DNA from: Frankia sp. RB7
Lineage (GTDB): Bacteria; Pseudomonadota; Alphaproteobacteria; Rhizobiales; Xanthobacteraceae
NCBI GenBank assembly: GCA_030403585.1
Contig: JAUEPE010000010.1
Span: forward strand, 62,001 to 126,000
Direction: 5' to 3'
DNA length: 64,000 nucleotides
In this document: positions 1 to 8,667 of the stretch, piece by piece
How positions within the stretch are numbered: the first letter of the stretch is position 1
Layout of the letters: every line of letters begins with the position of its first letter
Made by a program: the position numbers and the translations under genes
Notes under the pieces: generated by a model
Databases searched by the model: none
Told to the model about the DNA's origin: nothing
What the model saw: the letters and a program-made list of their open reading frames with translations, nothing else

Positions 1-2
1 CG

Positions 3-686
3 TTCGCGGGCGCGCTGCTCGGCCTGCTCGGTCTCGCGCTCACGCGTGGGCTATCGCTGTCGCCGCCGCGCGTGCTGCTGATCCTCGGCACCACCTGGAT
101 GGCGCTGGCGCATGTCCGCAGCATCGAGACCTTTGGCGTGCTCGTCCCGCTGGTGCTGGCGCAGCCGCTGAGCAGCTGGTTCAGGCCCGCGTCGGATGCA
201 CCGCGCGGCTTGAGAATGGCTCCCGGTGCTCCGGCGGCGCTGGCCGCGGTGGCAATCGTGCTCGCGACCGCGAGTGCCACGGCGACCTTTGCAGGCCGTC
301 ATGCCTTCGAATTCTCCACGGTACAGACGCCGGTTGCGGCAGTCGATTTGCTCATCGAGCGCAAGACCGCGCGCATCTTCAATTCCTACGGATTTGGCGG
401 CTACCTCATCGTCCGCGACATCAAGCCCTTCGTCGACGGACGATCGGAGCTCTACGGCGAAAAATTCCTGATGAACTATTTTGCCGCCGAAGACGGCCGC
501 GACCTCTCCGGCCTCTTGCGCATGCTCGACGACAACAGCATCGAGGCAACGCTGCTGACGCCGGATTCACCGGCGGCGCAGATGCTGGATCATATCAAGG
601 GCTGGAAGCGGGTGTATGGCGACAAGGTCGCAATTGTCCATGTGCGCGACAATGCCGAAGGCGCGGCCGTGACGACATCGCAGTGA
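3..686 (+). CDS. C-terminal part of a multi-pass membrane protein (5' truncated by window)
   Basis: The frame is open from the first bases of the window, so only the C-terminal ~227 residues are seen; an internal GTG at 72 is not a convincing start. The visible part begins with two hydrophobic helices, has another near residues 75-95, and ends in a ~120-residue soluble domain containing YGFGGYLI and FVDGRSELYG. That layout resembles the end of large bacterial inner-membrane proteins with a periplasmic C-terminal domain, as in integral-membrane glycosyltransferase-like proteins. That assignment is only inference. The stop is TGA at 684-686. Function is not known from the sequence. Confidence 0.75.
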   Translation, partial: FAGALLGLLGLALTRGLSLSPPRVLLILGTTWMALAHVRSIETFGVLVPLVLAQPLSSWFRPASDAPRGLRMAPGAPAALAAVAIVLATASATATFAGRHAFEFSTVQTPVAAVDLLIERKTARIFNSYGFGGYLIVRDIKPFVDGRSELYGEKFLMNYFAAEDGRDLSGLLRMLDDNSIEATLLTPDSPAAQMLDHIKGWKRVYGDKVAIVHVRDNAEGAAVTTSQ

Positions 687-723
687 AGACGCAGCTCCAG
701 GAGAGCCGGTCATTCATCTTCGA

Positions 724-864
724 TCACGAAAACAGAAAGGTCCCGATCAGCAGCCCCCCAGCAAACGCGAGAAGTCCCAAAGTGGAGGCTGAAACGATAC
801 GGATGAGGATGCGAACCTGCTCCTCATACTCCTGTTCTGCGGTCTTGTGGGACTGAGCCGTCAT
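724..864 (-). CDS. Small single-pass membrane protein, 46 aa
   Basis: The likely start is the ATG at 864 (MTAQSHKTAEQEYEEQV); a longer frame from 924 adds 20 residues without a better ribosome site. The protein has an acidic, hydrophilic N-terminus followed by one transmembrane helix, roughly residues 22-43 (ASTLGLLAFAGGLLIGTFLF), ending in FS. It lies tail-to-tail with the preceding membrane-protein gene, 37 bp away. No domain is recognised and no function is proposed. The sharp change from charged to fully hydrophobic segment argues for real coding. Confidence 0.6.
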   Translation of the reverse strand: MTAQSHKTAEQEYEEQVRILIRIVSASTLGLLAFAGGLLIGTFLFS

Positions 865-1004
865 TGCAACTGCCCTGCCATCGCCCAGATCGGGCGAATG
901 TACGCTCGAAATCATGGCCAGCAAGAGGCATTTTAGCCCCGTTGCGATGCCCTGTTCGTGATCTGGCGGGTGTCTCGTCGACGGGGAGGATCATTGAAGC
1001 TCCC

Positions 1005-1039
1005 GTAGCCCGGATGGAGCGCAGCGCAATCCGGGCTAC
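1005..1039. repeat. Dispersed REP-like palindrome
   Basis: GTAGCCCGGAT and ATCCGGGCTAC form a perfect 11-bp inverted repeat around a 13-nt centre (GGAGCGCAGCGCA). This GTAGCCCGGATGGAGCGC-type element is known as a dispersed extragenic palindrome in Bradyrhizobium and other proteobacteria. It sits just downstream of the minus-strand binding-protein gene and could act as a transcript 3' end. Confidence 0.7.
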
Positions 1040-1057
1040 AAGAGCAAGGGCAGCGCA

Positions 1058-2263
1058 TCAATTCCCGGTCTGCAACTCGCCAAAGCGCTCCCAGCTCTTG
1101 CCGTTGAAACGCATGAACTGCATCTGGTCGACCGGGACGTGGTCGGTCGCACTGGTGTTGATCTTGATGCCGGGCAGCAGCATTGGCAATTCGAGATCGT
1201 GGATCGAAAACGCCTGCTTCAAAATGTTCTCGGCGGAGAGATCATTGGCGCAGGCTTTCAGCACCGCCTCCAGCGCCATCGCGCTGTTGTAGGAATTGAC
1301 GTAATTGGTGTCGTGCTGGTCGGCCTCAGGCACATATTTCGTCATGAACGCGCGCCAGTCCTTCACACCCGGATCGTCCTTCCAGGCGGGATCATCGGGG
1401 TCCTTCACGTAAGCCGTGGAGAGAATGCCGGTGCCGGCTTCCAAGCCTGCGGGCTCCATCACTGTCGAGATCCACACCGCGACGTTGGACAGGAACGTCA
1501 TCGGCCGCCAGCCGATCTCGAAGGATTTCCGGATCGCTTGCGCCGCGAATTTCGGCGTCGCCGCGATCACGAACACGTCGGCGCCCGATGCCTTCAATTT
1601 CACGATCTGGGAATCGATGGTCGGGTCCTGGATCTCGTAGGTCGCATTGGTGACGACGGAATCGTATTTCTCGCCGAGCACGTCCTTGAGGCCGGCGAGA
1701 TAGTCGCGGCCGTAATCGTCGTTCTGCGAGATCACGGCGAATTTCGCGTTCGGGTTCTTGGCGAGCGCGTAGCGCGCATAGAGCCGCGCCTCGTAACGAA
1801 ACGGCCCCTGCACGCCCATCGTCGCTTGCGGATATTGCACGATGTCGGCGAATTTGGAGGCGCCGGAGCCGATGAAGAGCTGCGGCACGTTCTTGCTCTG
1901 GAGATATTTTGCGATCGCGGTGTTATGCGCGGTACCGATCGAGGAGAAGATCAGCGCCACCTCGTCGCTCTCCACCAGGCGGCGGGTCTGCTCGACCGAT
2001 TTCGGCGGCGCGTAGCTATCGTCGAGCGAAATCAGATTGACCTTGCGGCCGTTGATGCCGCCTTTGTCGTTGAGCATCTTGAAATAACCGACCTCGCCCT
2101 TGCCGAGCGCGCCGAAGGCGGAGACCGGCCCGCTATAGGGCATGGTCTGGCCGATCTTGATCTCGGTCGCAGTGACGCCGCGCATCTCGGCGGCGATGGA
2201 TGGGGCAGGCAATAGCAGGATTGAAACGGCGCCAAGCGCGCCCAATGCCGCAGTAAAGCGCAT
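1058..2263 (-). CDS. ABC transporter substrate-binding protein, branched-chain amino acid (LivK-like) family
   Basis: This 401-aa exported protein begins with a Sec signal peptide (MRFTAALGALGAVSILLLPAP, cleavage near IAA-E) and continues as a type I periplasmic binding fold (Peripla_BP_6). Family hallmarks visible are EIKIGQTMPYSGP at the mature N-terminus, a GGINGRKV loop, and ISQNDDYGRDY in the hinge region. The family captures branched-chain amino acids, amides, urea or aromatic acids for high-affinity uptake. No permease or ATPase gene is adjacent, so this is an orphan receptor that must share a transporter encoded elsewhere. The ligand cannot be told from sequence. Confidence 0.9.
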   Translation of the reverse strand: MRFTAALGALGAVSILLLPAPSIAAEMRGVTATEIKIGQTMPYSGPVSAFGALGKGEVGYFKMLNDKGGINGRKVNLISLDDSYAPPKSVEQTRRLVESDEVALIFSSIGTAHNTAIAKYLQSKNVPQLFIGSGASKFADIVQYPQATMGVQGPFRYEARLYARYALAKNPNAKFAVISQNDDYGRDYLAGLKDVLGEKYDSVVTNATYEIQDPTIDSQIVKLKASGADVFVIAATPKFAAQAIRKSFEIGWRPMTFLSNVAVWISTVMEPAGLEAGTGILSTAYVKDPDDPAWKDDPGVKDWRAFMTKYVPEADQHDTNYVNSYNSAMALEAVLKACANDLSAENILKQAFSIHDLELPMLLPGIKINTSATDHVPVDQMQFMRFNGKSWERFGELQTGN

Positions 2264-2369
2264 CGGCTTCCCCTCCCCTTTTTCTGGTGCGATCGTGCCG
2301 CACCCTTATTTGAGGCGAGCATGCCATGACATCGGCGCTGACTCCACTCATTATACGTGGCGGCCATCG

Positions 2370-2396
2370 GGTGGGCAAAGCGCAAGCGTGCCCACC
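2370..2396. repeat. Dispersed GGTGGGCA/TGCCCACC palindrome
   Basis: GGTGGGCA and TGCCCACC form a perfect 8-bp inverted repeat around an 11-nt loop. It is the same element family as the longer copy near 23.9 kb in this window. It lies between the binding-protein gene and the ftsH terminator. Confidence 0.6.
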
Positions 2397-2421
2397 ACTT
2401 CTGTCGCGACTGACCACCCAA

Positions 2422-2451
2422 CAAAAAACGCGGCGTTTCCGCCGCGCTTTT
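2422..2451 (-). terminator. Rho-independent terminator of ftsH
   Basis: On the minus strand GCGCGGCG-GAAA-CGCCGCGT forms a GC-rich hairpin with a GNRA-like loop, followed by a run of T. It begins about 25 bp past the ftsH stop codon, so it closes the tilS/ftsH side of the envelope block. Confidence 0.8.
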
Positions 2452-2475
2452 CAATTCGTCTCTCGCCGCTTGCAA

Positions 2476-4398
<1,923 letters not shown>

Positions 4399-4524
4399 CG
4401 ATCTTCCTTCGTGGTCGCGCGGATCGCGGCCTCATCCTTGGGCAGACTAGAGAAAATCCCCAAGGAATCCTCTCGGTTAGACGTATACAATTTAGGTGCC
4501 GCCCCGGTCGCTGCCAAGGGAACG

Positions 4525-4547
4525 AGATGGGACTATTTATCCCATCT
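4525..4547. promoter_or_regulatory. Perfect inverted repeat upstream of ftsH
   Basis: AGATGGGA and TCCCATCT form an 8-bp perfect dyad around CTATTTA, about 130 bp upstream of the ftsH start in the tilS-ftsH gap. It could be an operator or an RNA hairpin in a tilS-ftsH transcript. There is no T run, so it is not a typical terminator. No factor can be named. Confidence 0.35.
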
Positions 4548-4653
4548 TAGAGCGATTCCCGCTGAAATAATGGCATCAGGTGCGGGGTTTTTCCTGCCTG
4601 GTTAAGGTGTCCTGACGGTGTCCGGCCGAAACGGCCGGTGTCATGATCCGCCC

Positions 4654-5748
4654 TCAGCCGCCCTTCAAGCCCCTTTTCACGTTTGCTTTCACGTTTCCTT
4701 GGGACCGCCGGGCCGGTGCGGGCGCGATGTGGATACGCCCGCAGGCCAAGCTGATCAAGGCTCCCGCCAGGGTCTGCTTCAGGATGGCACGGCCCCTTAC
4801 GGGTGCTCCCCGACCTTCGCGCACGGCCTGATCGAGCGCGGCCAGCAGGGTCTCGACCTTGCCGAGTTCCGCAGGCCCCTCGTGCCCGAGCGCGTCGATC
4901 GCCCGCAGCAACAGCCGCAGCCGGACTTCCTCCGGCAGGGCGGCGAAGGCCGCGGCCTCGAAACTGCGAACGCCCGGCTGCGGTGCATCGCCGCGATCCC
5001 GCAAACGGAGGAAGCGCTCGGCGCCGTCGGTCAGCACCTCGACTGCCGCGTTCGCCCTGGCGAGCCGCGCCGACAGACGGACCAGCGTGCGGGCGTCGCC
5101 GCCCTCGGCTGCGAGCTGCGGCAGCAGCGCCCGCAACCGCGGCCGCGTGAAGGCGGCGTCGCGGTTGGTGGGATCGTCGGCAAAGGCGATCCTGGCCCGC
5201 TTCAGGGTGGCGATGAGCTGCGATTTCGGGACGTCGAGCAGCGGGCGCGCCAGCACGAGTCCGTCGCGCGGCGTGAAGCGCGCCATCGCCGACAGACCTG
5301 CGATGCCGCTGCCACGGAGCAGCCGCATCAGCAGGGTCTCGGCCTGGTCGTCGCGGGTGTGCGCGGTCAGCACATGGCTCGCCCCAGTAGAGCGGGCGGC
5401 CTGCGCGAGCAGGCGGTAGCGGGCTTCGCGGGCGGCGGCGGGCAATCCCGTGGCCGGCTTTGCACCGCGCCAGCGCAGGGTCCGGTGCGTCAAGCCGAGT
5501 TCTGTGGCGAGCCACTTGACCTCGCGCGCCTCGCGCGCCGCCTCCACCCGCAGGCCATGATCGACGGTGACGACGGTGAGCTCCGGGCCGCGCGCGAGAC
5601 CGCGCCGCCAGCGCGCGGCAAGCCACATCAGCGCGACCGAATCGGGCCCGCCGGAAACCGCGAGCACCAGCGCGGGCGCAGCTTTCAGCTCGGCGAAGAG
5701 CTGCTTCGCCGCGCGTGCGGAGATCGGAGAATCGTCGTCGTCTGACAT
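4654..5748 (-). CDS. tilS: tRNA(Ile)-lysidine synthetase TilS
   Basis: TilS converts the wobble cytidine of tRNA-Ile(CAU) to lysidine with ATP, changing the codon read from AUG to AUA. The PP-loop ATPase motif SGGPDS lies near residues 32-37, followed by the family motifs VTVDHGLR and TAHTRDDQAET. The protein is 364 aa from the ATG at 5748; an in-frame ATG five codons further upstream is possible. The C-terminal part is poorly conserved, as in other alphaproteobacterial TilS. It sits between cpoB (70 bp upstream) and ftsH, a pairing common in alphaproteobacteria. Confidence 0.95.
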   Translation of the reverse strand: MSDDDDSPISARAAKQLFAELKAAPALVLAVSGGPDSVALMWLAARWRRGLARGPELTVVTVDHGLRVEAAREAREVKWLATELGLTHRTLRWRGAKPATGLPAAAREARYRLLAQAARSTGASHVLTAHTRDDQAETLLMRLLRGSGIAGLSAMARFTPRDGLVLARPLLDVPKSQLIATLKRARIAFADDPTNRDAAFTRPRLRALLPQLAAEGGDARTLVRLSARLARANAAVEVLTDGAERFLRLRDRGDAPQPGVRSFEAAAFAALPEEVRLRLLLRAIDALGHEGPAELGKVETLLAALDQAVREGRGAPVRGRAILKQTLAGALISLACGRIHIAPAPARRSQGNVKANVKRGLKGG

Positions 5749-5818
5749 GACGCGGCCCGGCAATCGTCAGACAGTCTAGCGCAGCACCATCCGCCTTGTC
5801 AGCGTTCGGTGCGGCGCC

Positions 5819-6841
5819 TCAGCACTTCACCCGCTTCTGCTCGCGATCCACCGCGGCTTTGACGCCGGCGGAGGCGCGCGGATATTTGCGGCCGACCTCG
5901 CCGAAGGCGGCGCAGGCGGCTTCCTTCTCCTTCAGCGCGGCGAGCGACTGGCCGAGCCGCAACAGCGCGTCCGGCGCCTTGGCCGATTTGTCGTATTTGG
6001 TGGTGACGGCGAGGAAGGCCTCGGCCGAGTCGCGATATTGCTGGCGCTGGAAATAGCTTTCGCCGAGCCAGTATTGCGCGTCACCGAGCAGCGGGTCGCT
6101 CGGATATTTCGCCGTGAAATTCTTCATGGTCTGCTCGGCAAGCGCATAGTCCTTGCGCTGCATGTAGCCGATGCCGAGGTCGAACTCGTCTCGCGGCGTC
6201 GCCGACGGCGGCAAGGTCGCGAGAGCCGGAACACCAGCCGGCGCGGGAGAGCCCGGTTGCGCCGGCGGATAGCCGGGCTGGGCCGCGGCCTGCGGATAGC
6301 GGCCACCATTGTTGTTGAGGTCGAGCGGCTCGCCGGGGCCACGGCCACCGGGCGCGCCGCCCTGAGTTCCCGCAGACATGGGCTGCTGGCCGCCACCAAG
6401 CACACGCGGCGCGCCGGGCGCGTTCGGAGTCTGGCTCGGATCGAACGCATCGCCGCGGCGGCGTGTGCCGGGCGCGCCCGGGCCCGGCTGCTCCTGAACG
6501 ATCGGCGCGGGAGAAGCGATCTGCGGCTGCTCGTAATTCGGCTGCGCGGCCTGCTGCTGGCGGTAGGCCGGCGCGATTTGGGCGGGCGGCACGGCTGCGG
6601 CGTTGGGCTGCGCCGGCGCCTGGCCGGGCGCAGCACCTTCGAGCTGCTGGATGCGATCTTGGAGCTGGCGGTTGCGATATTGCAGCTCTTCGTTCTGGCC
6701 GGTGAGCTGGCGCAGCTGGTTCTCCAGCCGCTCGATCCGCATCTCGGGATCATCGTCCGACTGGGCGAATGCAGGCGCGCACAAAGAGAGCAGCGCGGCG
6801 ATCGCCACGGTGCCGGTAATTGCCTTGAAATTGGATGACAT
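5819..6841 (-). CDS. cpoB: Tol-Pal system protein CpoB (YbgF)
   Basis: CpoB is a periplasmic protein that links Tol-Pal energy to peptidoglycan synthesis during outer-membrane constriction. The protein is 340 aa from the ATG at 6841 (MSSNFKAITGT), preceded by AGGGCAAG; the open frame continues ~49 codons upstream but that extension is not signal-like. A signal peptide ends near APAFA-Q. It is followed by a coiled-coil trimerisation helix (EMRIERLENQLRQLTGQNEE), a long Pro/Gln/Gly-rich linker (about residues 70-210) and C-terminal TPR repeats (YMQRKDYALAEQ, YWLGESYFQRQQY). It follows pal by about 185 bp with a hairpin terminator between. Confidence 0.94.
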   Translation of the reverse strand: MSSNFKAITGTVAIAALLSLCAPAFAQSDDDPEMRIERLENQLRQLTGQNEELQYRNRQLQDRIQQLEGAAPGQAPAQPNAAAVPPAQIAPAYRQQQAAQPNYEQPQIASPAPIVQEQPGPGAPGTRRRGDAFDPSQTPNAPGAPRVLGGGQQPMSAGTQGGAPGGRGPGEPLDLNNNGGRYPQAAAQPGYPPAQPGSPAPAGVPALATLPPSATPRDEFDLGIGYMQRKDYALAEQTMKNFTAKYPSDPLLGDAQYWLGESYFQRQQYRDSAEAFLAVTTKYDKSAKAPDALLRLGQSLAALKEKEAACAAFGEVGRKYPRASAGVKAAVDREQKRVKC

Positions 6842-6949
6842 CTTGCCCTGACGACGAAAACGAAATCTGCGACGGACCATGCGACGCGCCACACTTTGAG
6901 AGGCAGTACGCCAAAAATGTGACTGGCACCACGGGGTTTCAGTCACAGA

Positions 6950-6984
6950 TCGCTGAAACGAAACCGGCGCCCGAGAGGGCGCCG
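6950..6984 (-). terminator. Terminator/attenuator between pal and cpoB
   Basis: On the minus strand CCGGCGCCC-TCTC-GGGCGCCGG forms a perfect 9-bp GC hairpin followed by TTTCGTTTC. It lies ~40 bp after the pal stop. It probably sets the pal/cpoB expression ratio, since cpoB has over 100 bp of further upstream sequence for its own promoter. Confidence 0.7.
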
Positions 6985-7024
6985 GCATAATCGGTTTCTG
7001 AAGATGAACAGCGGCTGACTAACG

Positions 7025-7513
7025 TCAGGAGCTCGCGTTCAGCACGGTCACAGCGCGACGGTTCTGCGACCAGCAGGAGATGTCGTTACACACGGCGACC
7101 GGGCGCTCCTTGCCGTAGGAGATCGTGCGCATGCGGTTCGCATCGATGCCGCGCGAGGCGAGGAACGACCGCACCGACTGGGCGCGGCGGGCGCCGAGCG
7201 CGATGTTGTATTCACGGGTGCCGCGCTCGTCGGCGTGACCTTCGATGGTGAAGGAGTAGCGCGGATAGGTCTGCAGCCACTGCGCCTGCTTCTCGAGGGT
7301 CACGATCGCCTGCGGGGTCAGGTCGGTCTGGTCGCTCTCGAAGAACACGCGGTCGCCCACGTTGACCACGAAATCCTGCTGGCTGCCCGGCGTCGCCGCG
7401 CTCGCGTTCGCATCCAGGCCCGCGTTCTGCTTGGCGCAGGCGCCCATCGACAATGCGATGGCAACCACCGCGGCCAGCTTCAATCCCTGGAGGATACGCA
7501 TAGGATATTTCAT
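7025..7513 (-). CDS. pal: Peptidoglycan-associated lipoprotein Pal
   Basis: Pal is an outer-membrane lipoprotein that binds peptidoglycan diaminopimelate and TolB. The chosen start (MKYPMRILQGLKL, ATG at 7513) has a GGAGGCTCCGGA ribosome site, giving 162 aa; the open frame extends 25 codons upstream without signal character. A lipobox LSMGAC gives the lipidated Cys. The OmpA-like C-terminal domain shows FFESDQTDLTPQA, IEGHADERGTREYN and the RRAQSVRSFL helix. It is separated from tolB by two unrelated genes, unlike the usual tolB-pal adjacency. Confidence 0.96.
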   Translation of the reverse strand: MKYPMRILQGLKLAAVVAIALSMGACAKQNAGLDANASAATPGSQQDFVVNVGDRVFFESDQTDLTPQAIVTLEKQAQWLQTYPRYSFTIEGHADERGTREYNIALGARRAQSVRSFLASRGIDANRMRTISYGKERPVAVCNDISCWSQNRRAVTVLNASS

Positions 7514-7578
7514 TCCGGAGCCTCCACGCTCACGTTCGTCCACTGCTGTCCGGTCTACAGGGGGTTGGTTAAGCGAAC

Positions 7579-7600
7579 GTTCCGTCAACCTTGACGGAAC
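7579..7600. promoter_or_regulatory. 22-bp perfect palindrome upstream of pal
   Basis: GTTCCGTCAA-CC-TTGACGGAAC is a perfect 10-bp inverted repeat centred about 76 bp upstream of the pal start. The tight 2-bp spacer and operator-like length suggest a dimeric DNA-binding protein site rather than an RNA hairpin. TTGACG within it could also serve as a -35 hexamer. The regulator is unknown. Confidence 0.5.
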
Positions 7601-7770
7601 CTTGCCTCAGCCGGTCAAATGCCCCCAACCAGCGAAAAGCACCCGCCATGGTTAATGGGTTGTAAATGTGGCGCGAGGGTGAAGGCAAGCCACGTTAGCC
7701 GGCAAAAACGCCCAGTCTGCTGGAATTTTGGGCCTTTGCGGGGACTTTGGCGGGAACCGGCGTTAGCCGA

Positions 7771-8502
7771 TCAGGCCACGGTAGTGGCTGGGACGAGCAC
7801 CGGCCGGGACCCAGCCTGGGACTGGCCGCCGCGATCGAACAGCATCCTTCGCTCGAAGGCGCTCGAGCGCATGATGGGAAAGCGGGTCAAGACCCGCTCC
7901 CGGAGCTTGGAGAAATCGGAGGCCATCAGGACCACCTGCCGCGAATGCCAGCCCGGGAACGGACGCGGCTCCGTCAGGGTCTCATGCAGGAAGATCCGGC
8001 GATAAAACGCCTGGTGATCCGTACGCACCATCGCAAGTCCGAGATCGGCATTGAAATGATCGCAGGCCAGATAGGCCAGCCGCAGCGTCAGATAAGGGAG
8101 CTCGTGAAATCGCTGGCCCTTGTCCGGATCTGCAGCAAAACGCGCGGGATCGACGAAAACCTCACCTCGATCGAGGCGCGCGTTGAGAACATCGCCGAAC
8201 AATTCCGTGGTGTAGGACATCCGCCATTCTGACGTCAGGACGTGAAGGCGGAGAGAACTGCAGAGTTCGCCGTCGAGATAGACCCCGAAGATCCAGGCGT
8301 TGGGTGCATCGTCGTAGGTGTCGATGATCCGCTGGGACGCGTTCGGCGAGATCAGTCCGCCGTGCAGGTAGGCCCGGTAGCGCATCGCGTAGACCGCATC
8401 ACGGTCCTCGGGGGTTTCGACGAGGCGATAGTCGAGCCGGTCGAACAACCCTGCCCCTCGAATTTCGAGCGGCGCGCGCGGCTCGGCTCCTGACTTCATC
8501 AC
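7771..8502 (-). CDS. FeeM-like N-acyl amino acid synthase / GNAT-fold protein
   Basis: This 243-aa cytoplasmic protein has the acyl-homoserine-lactone-synthase-like fold of the N-acyl amino acid synthase FeeM family. Recognisable features are an early YRLVETPEDRDAVYAMRYRA segment, GVYLDGELCSSLRLHV in the core sheet, EVFVDPARFAADP, and a LAMVRTDHQAFYRRIF helix. FeeM-type enzymes join an acyl chain from acyl-carrier protein to an amino acid; here the substrate is unknown. It lies between pal and a GGDEF-EAL gene inside the tol-pal block. The start MMK at 8502 is chosen, with the second Met as an alternative. No regulator box was recognised. Confidence 0.75.
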   Translation of the reverse strand: MMKSGAEPRAPLEIRGAGLFDRLDYRLVETPEDRDAVYAMRYRAYLHGGLISPNASQRIIDTYDDAPNAWIFGVYLDGELCSSLRLHVLTSEWRMSYTTELFGDVLNARLDRGEVFVDPARFAADPDKGQRFHELPYLTLRLAYLACDHFNADLGLAMVRTDHQAFYRRIFLHETLTEPRPFPGWHSRQVVLMASDFSKLRERVLTRFPIMRSSAFERRMLFDRGGQSQAGSRPVLVPATTVA

Positions 8503-8667
8503 ATACTCCCGCCCACTCAGGGCAACTTCCGCGAGTGGGGCGAGATTAATGACTCCTTAACCGAATTGCAAAGGGTTCGAACTGTTAGGGTTAAGGGTCA
8601 CGGCCCGCAAGACCCCGTGGAAATACAGGGAAACATTGAGGAAATGGCGACGGCCGGGAACGCGAAG

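Noticed and set aside
8560..8600. GGGTTCGAA stretch resembling a tRNA T arm
   Set aside because: No acceptor or anticodon stem can be formed around it.
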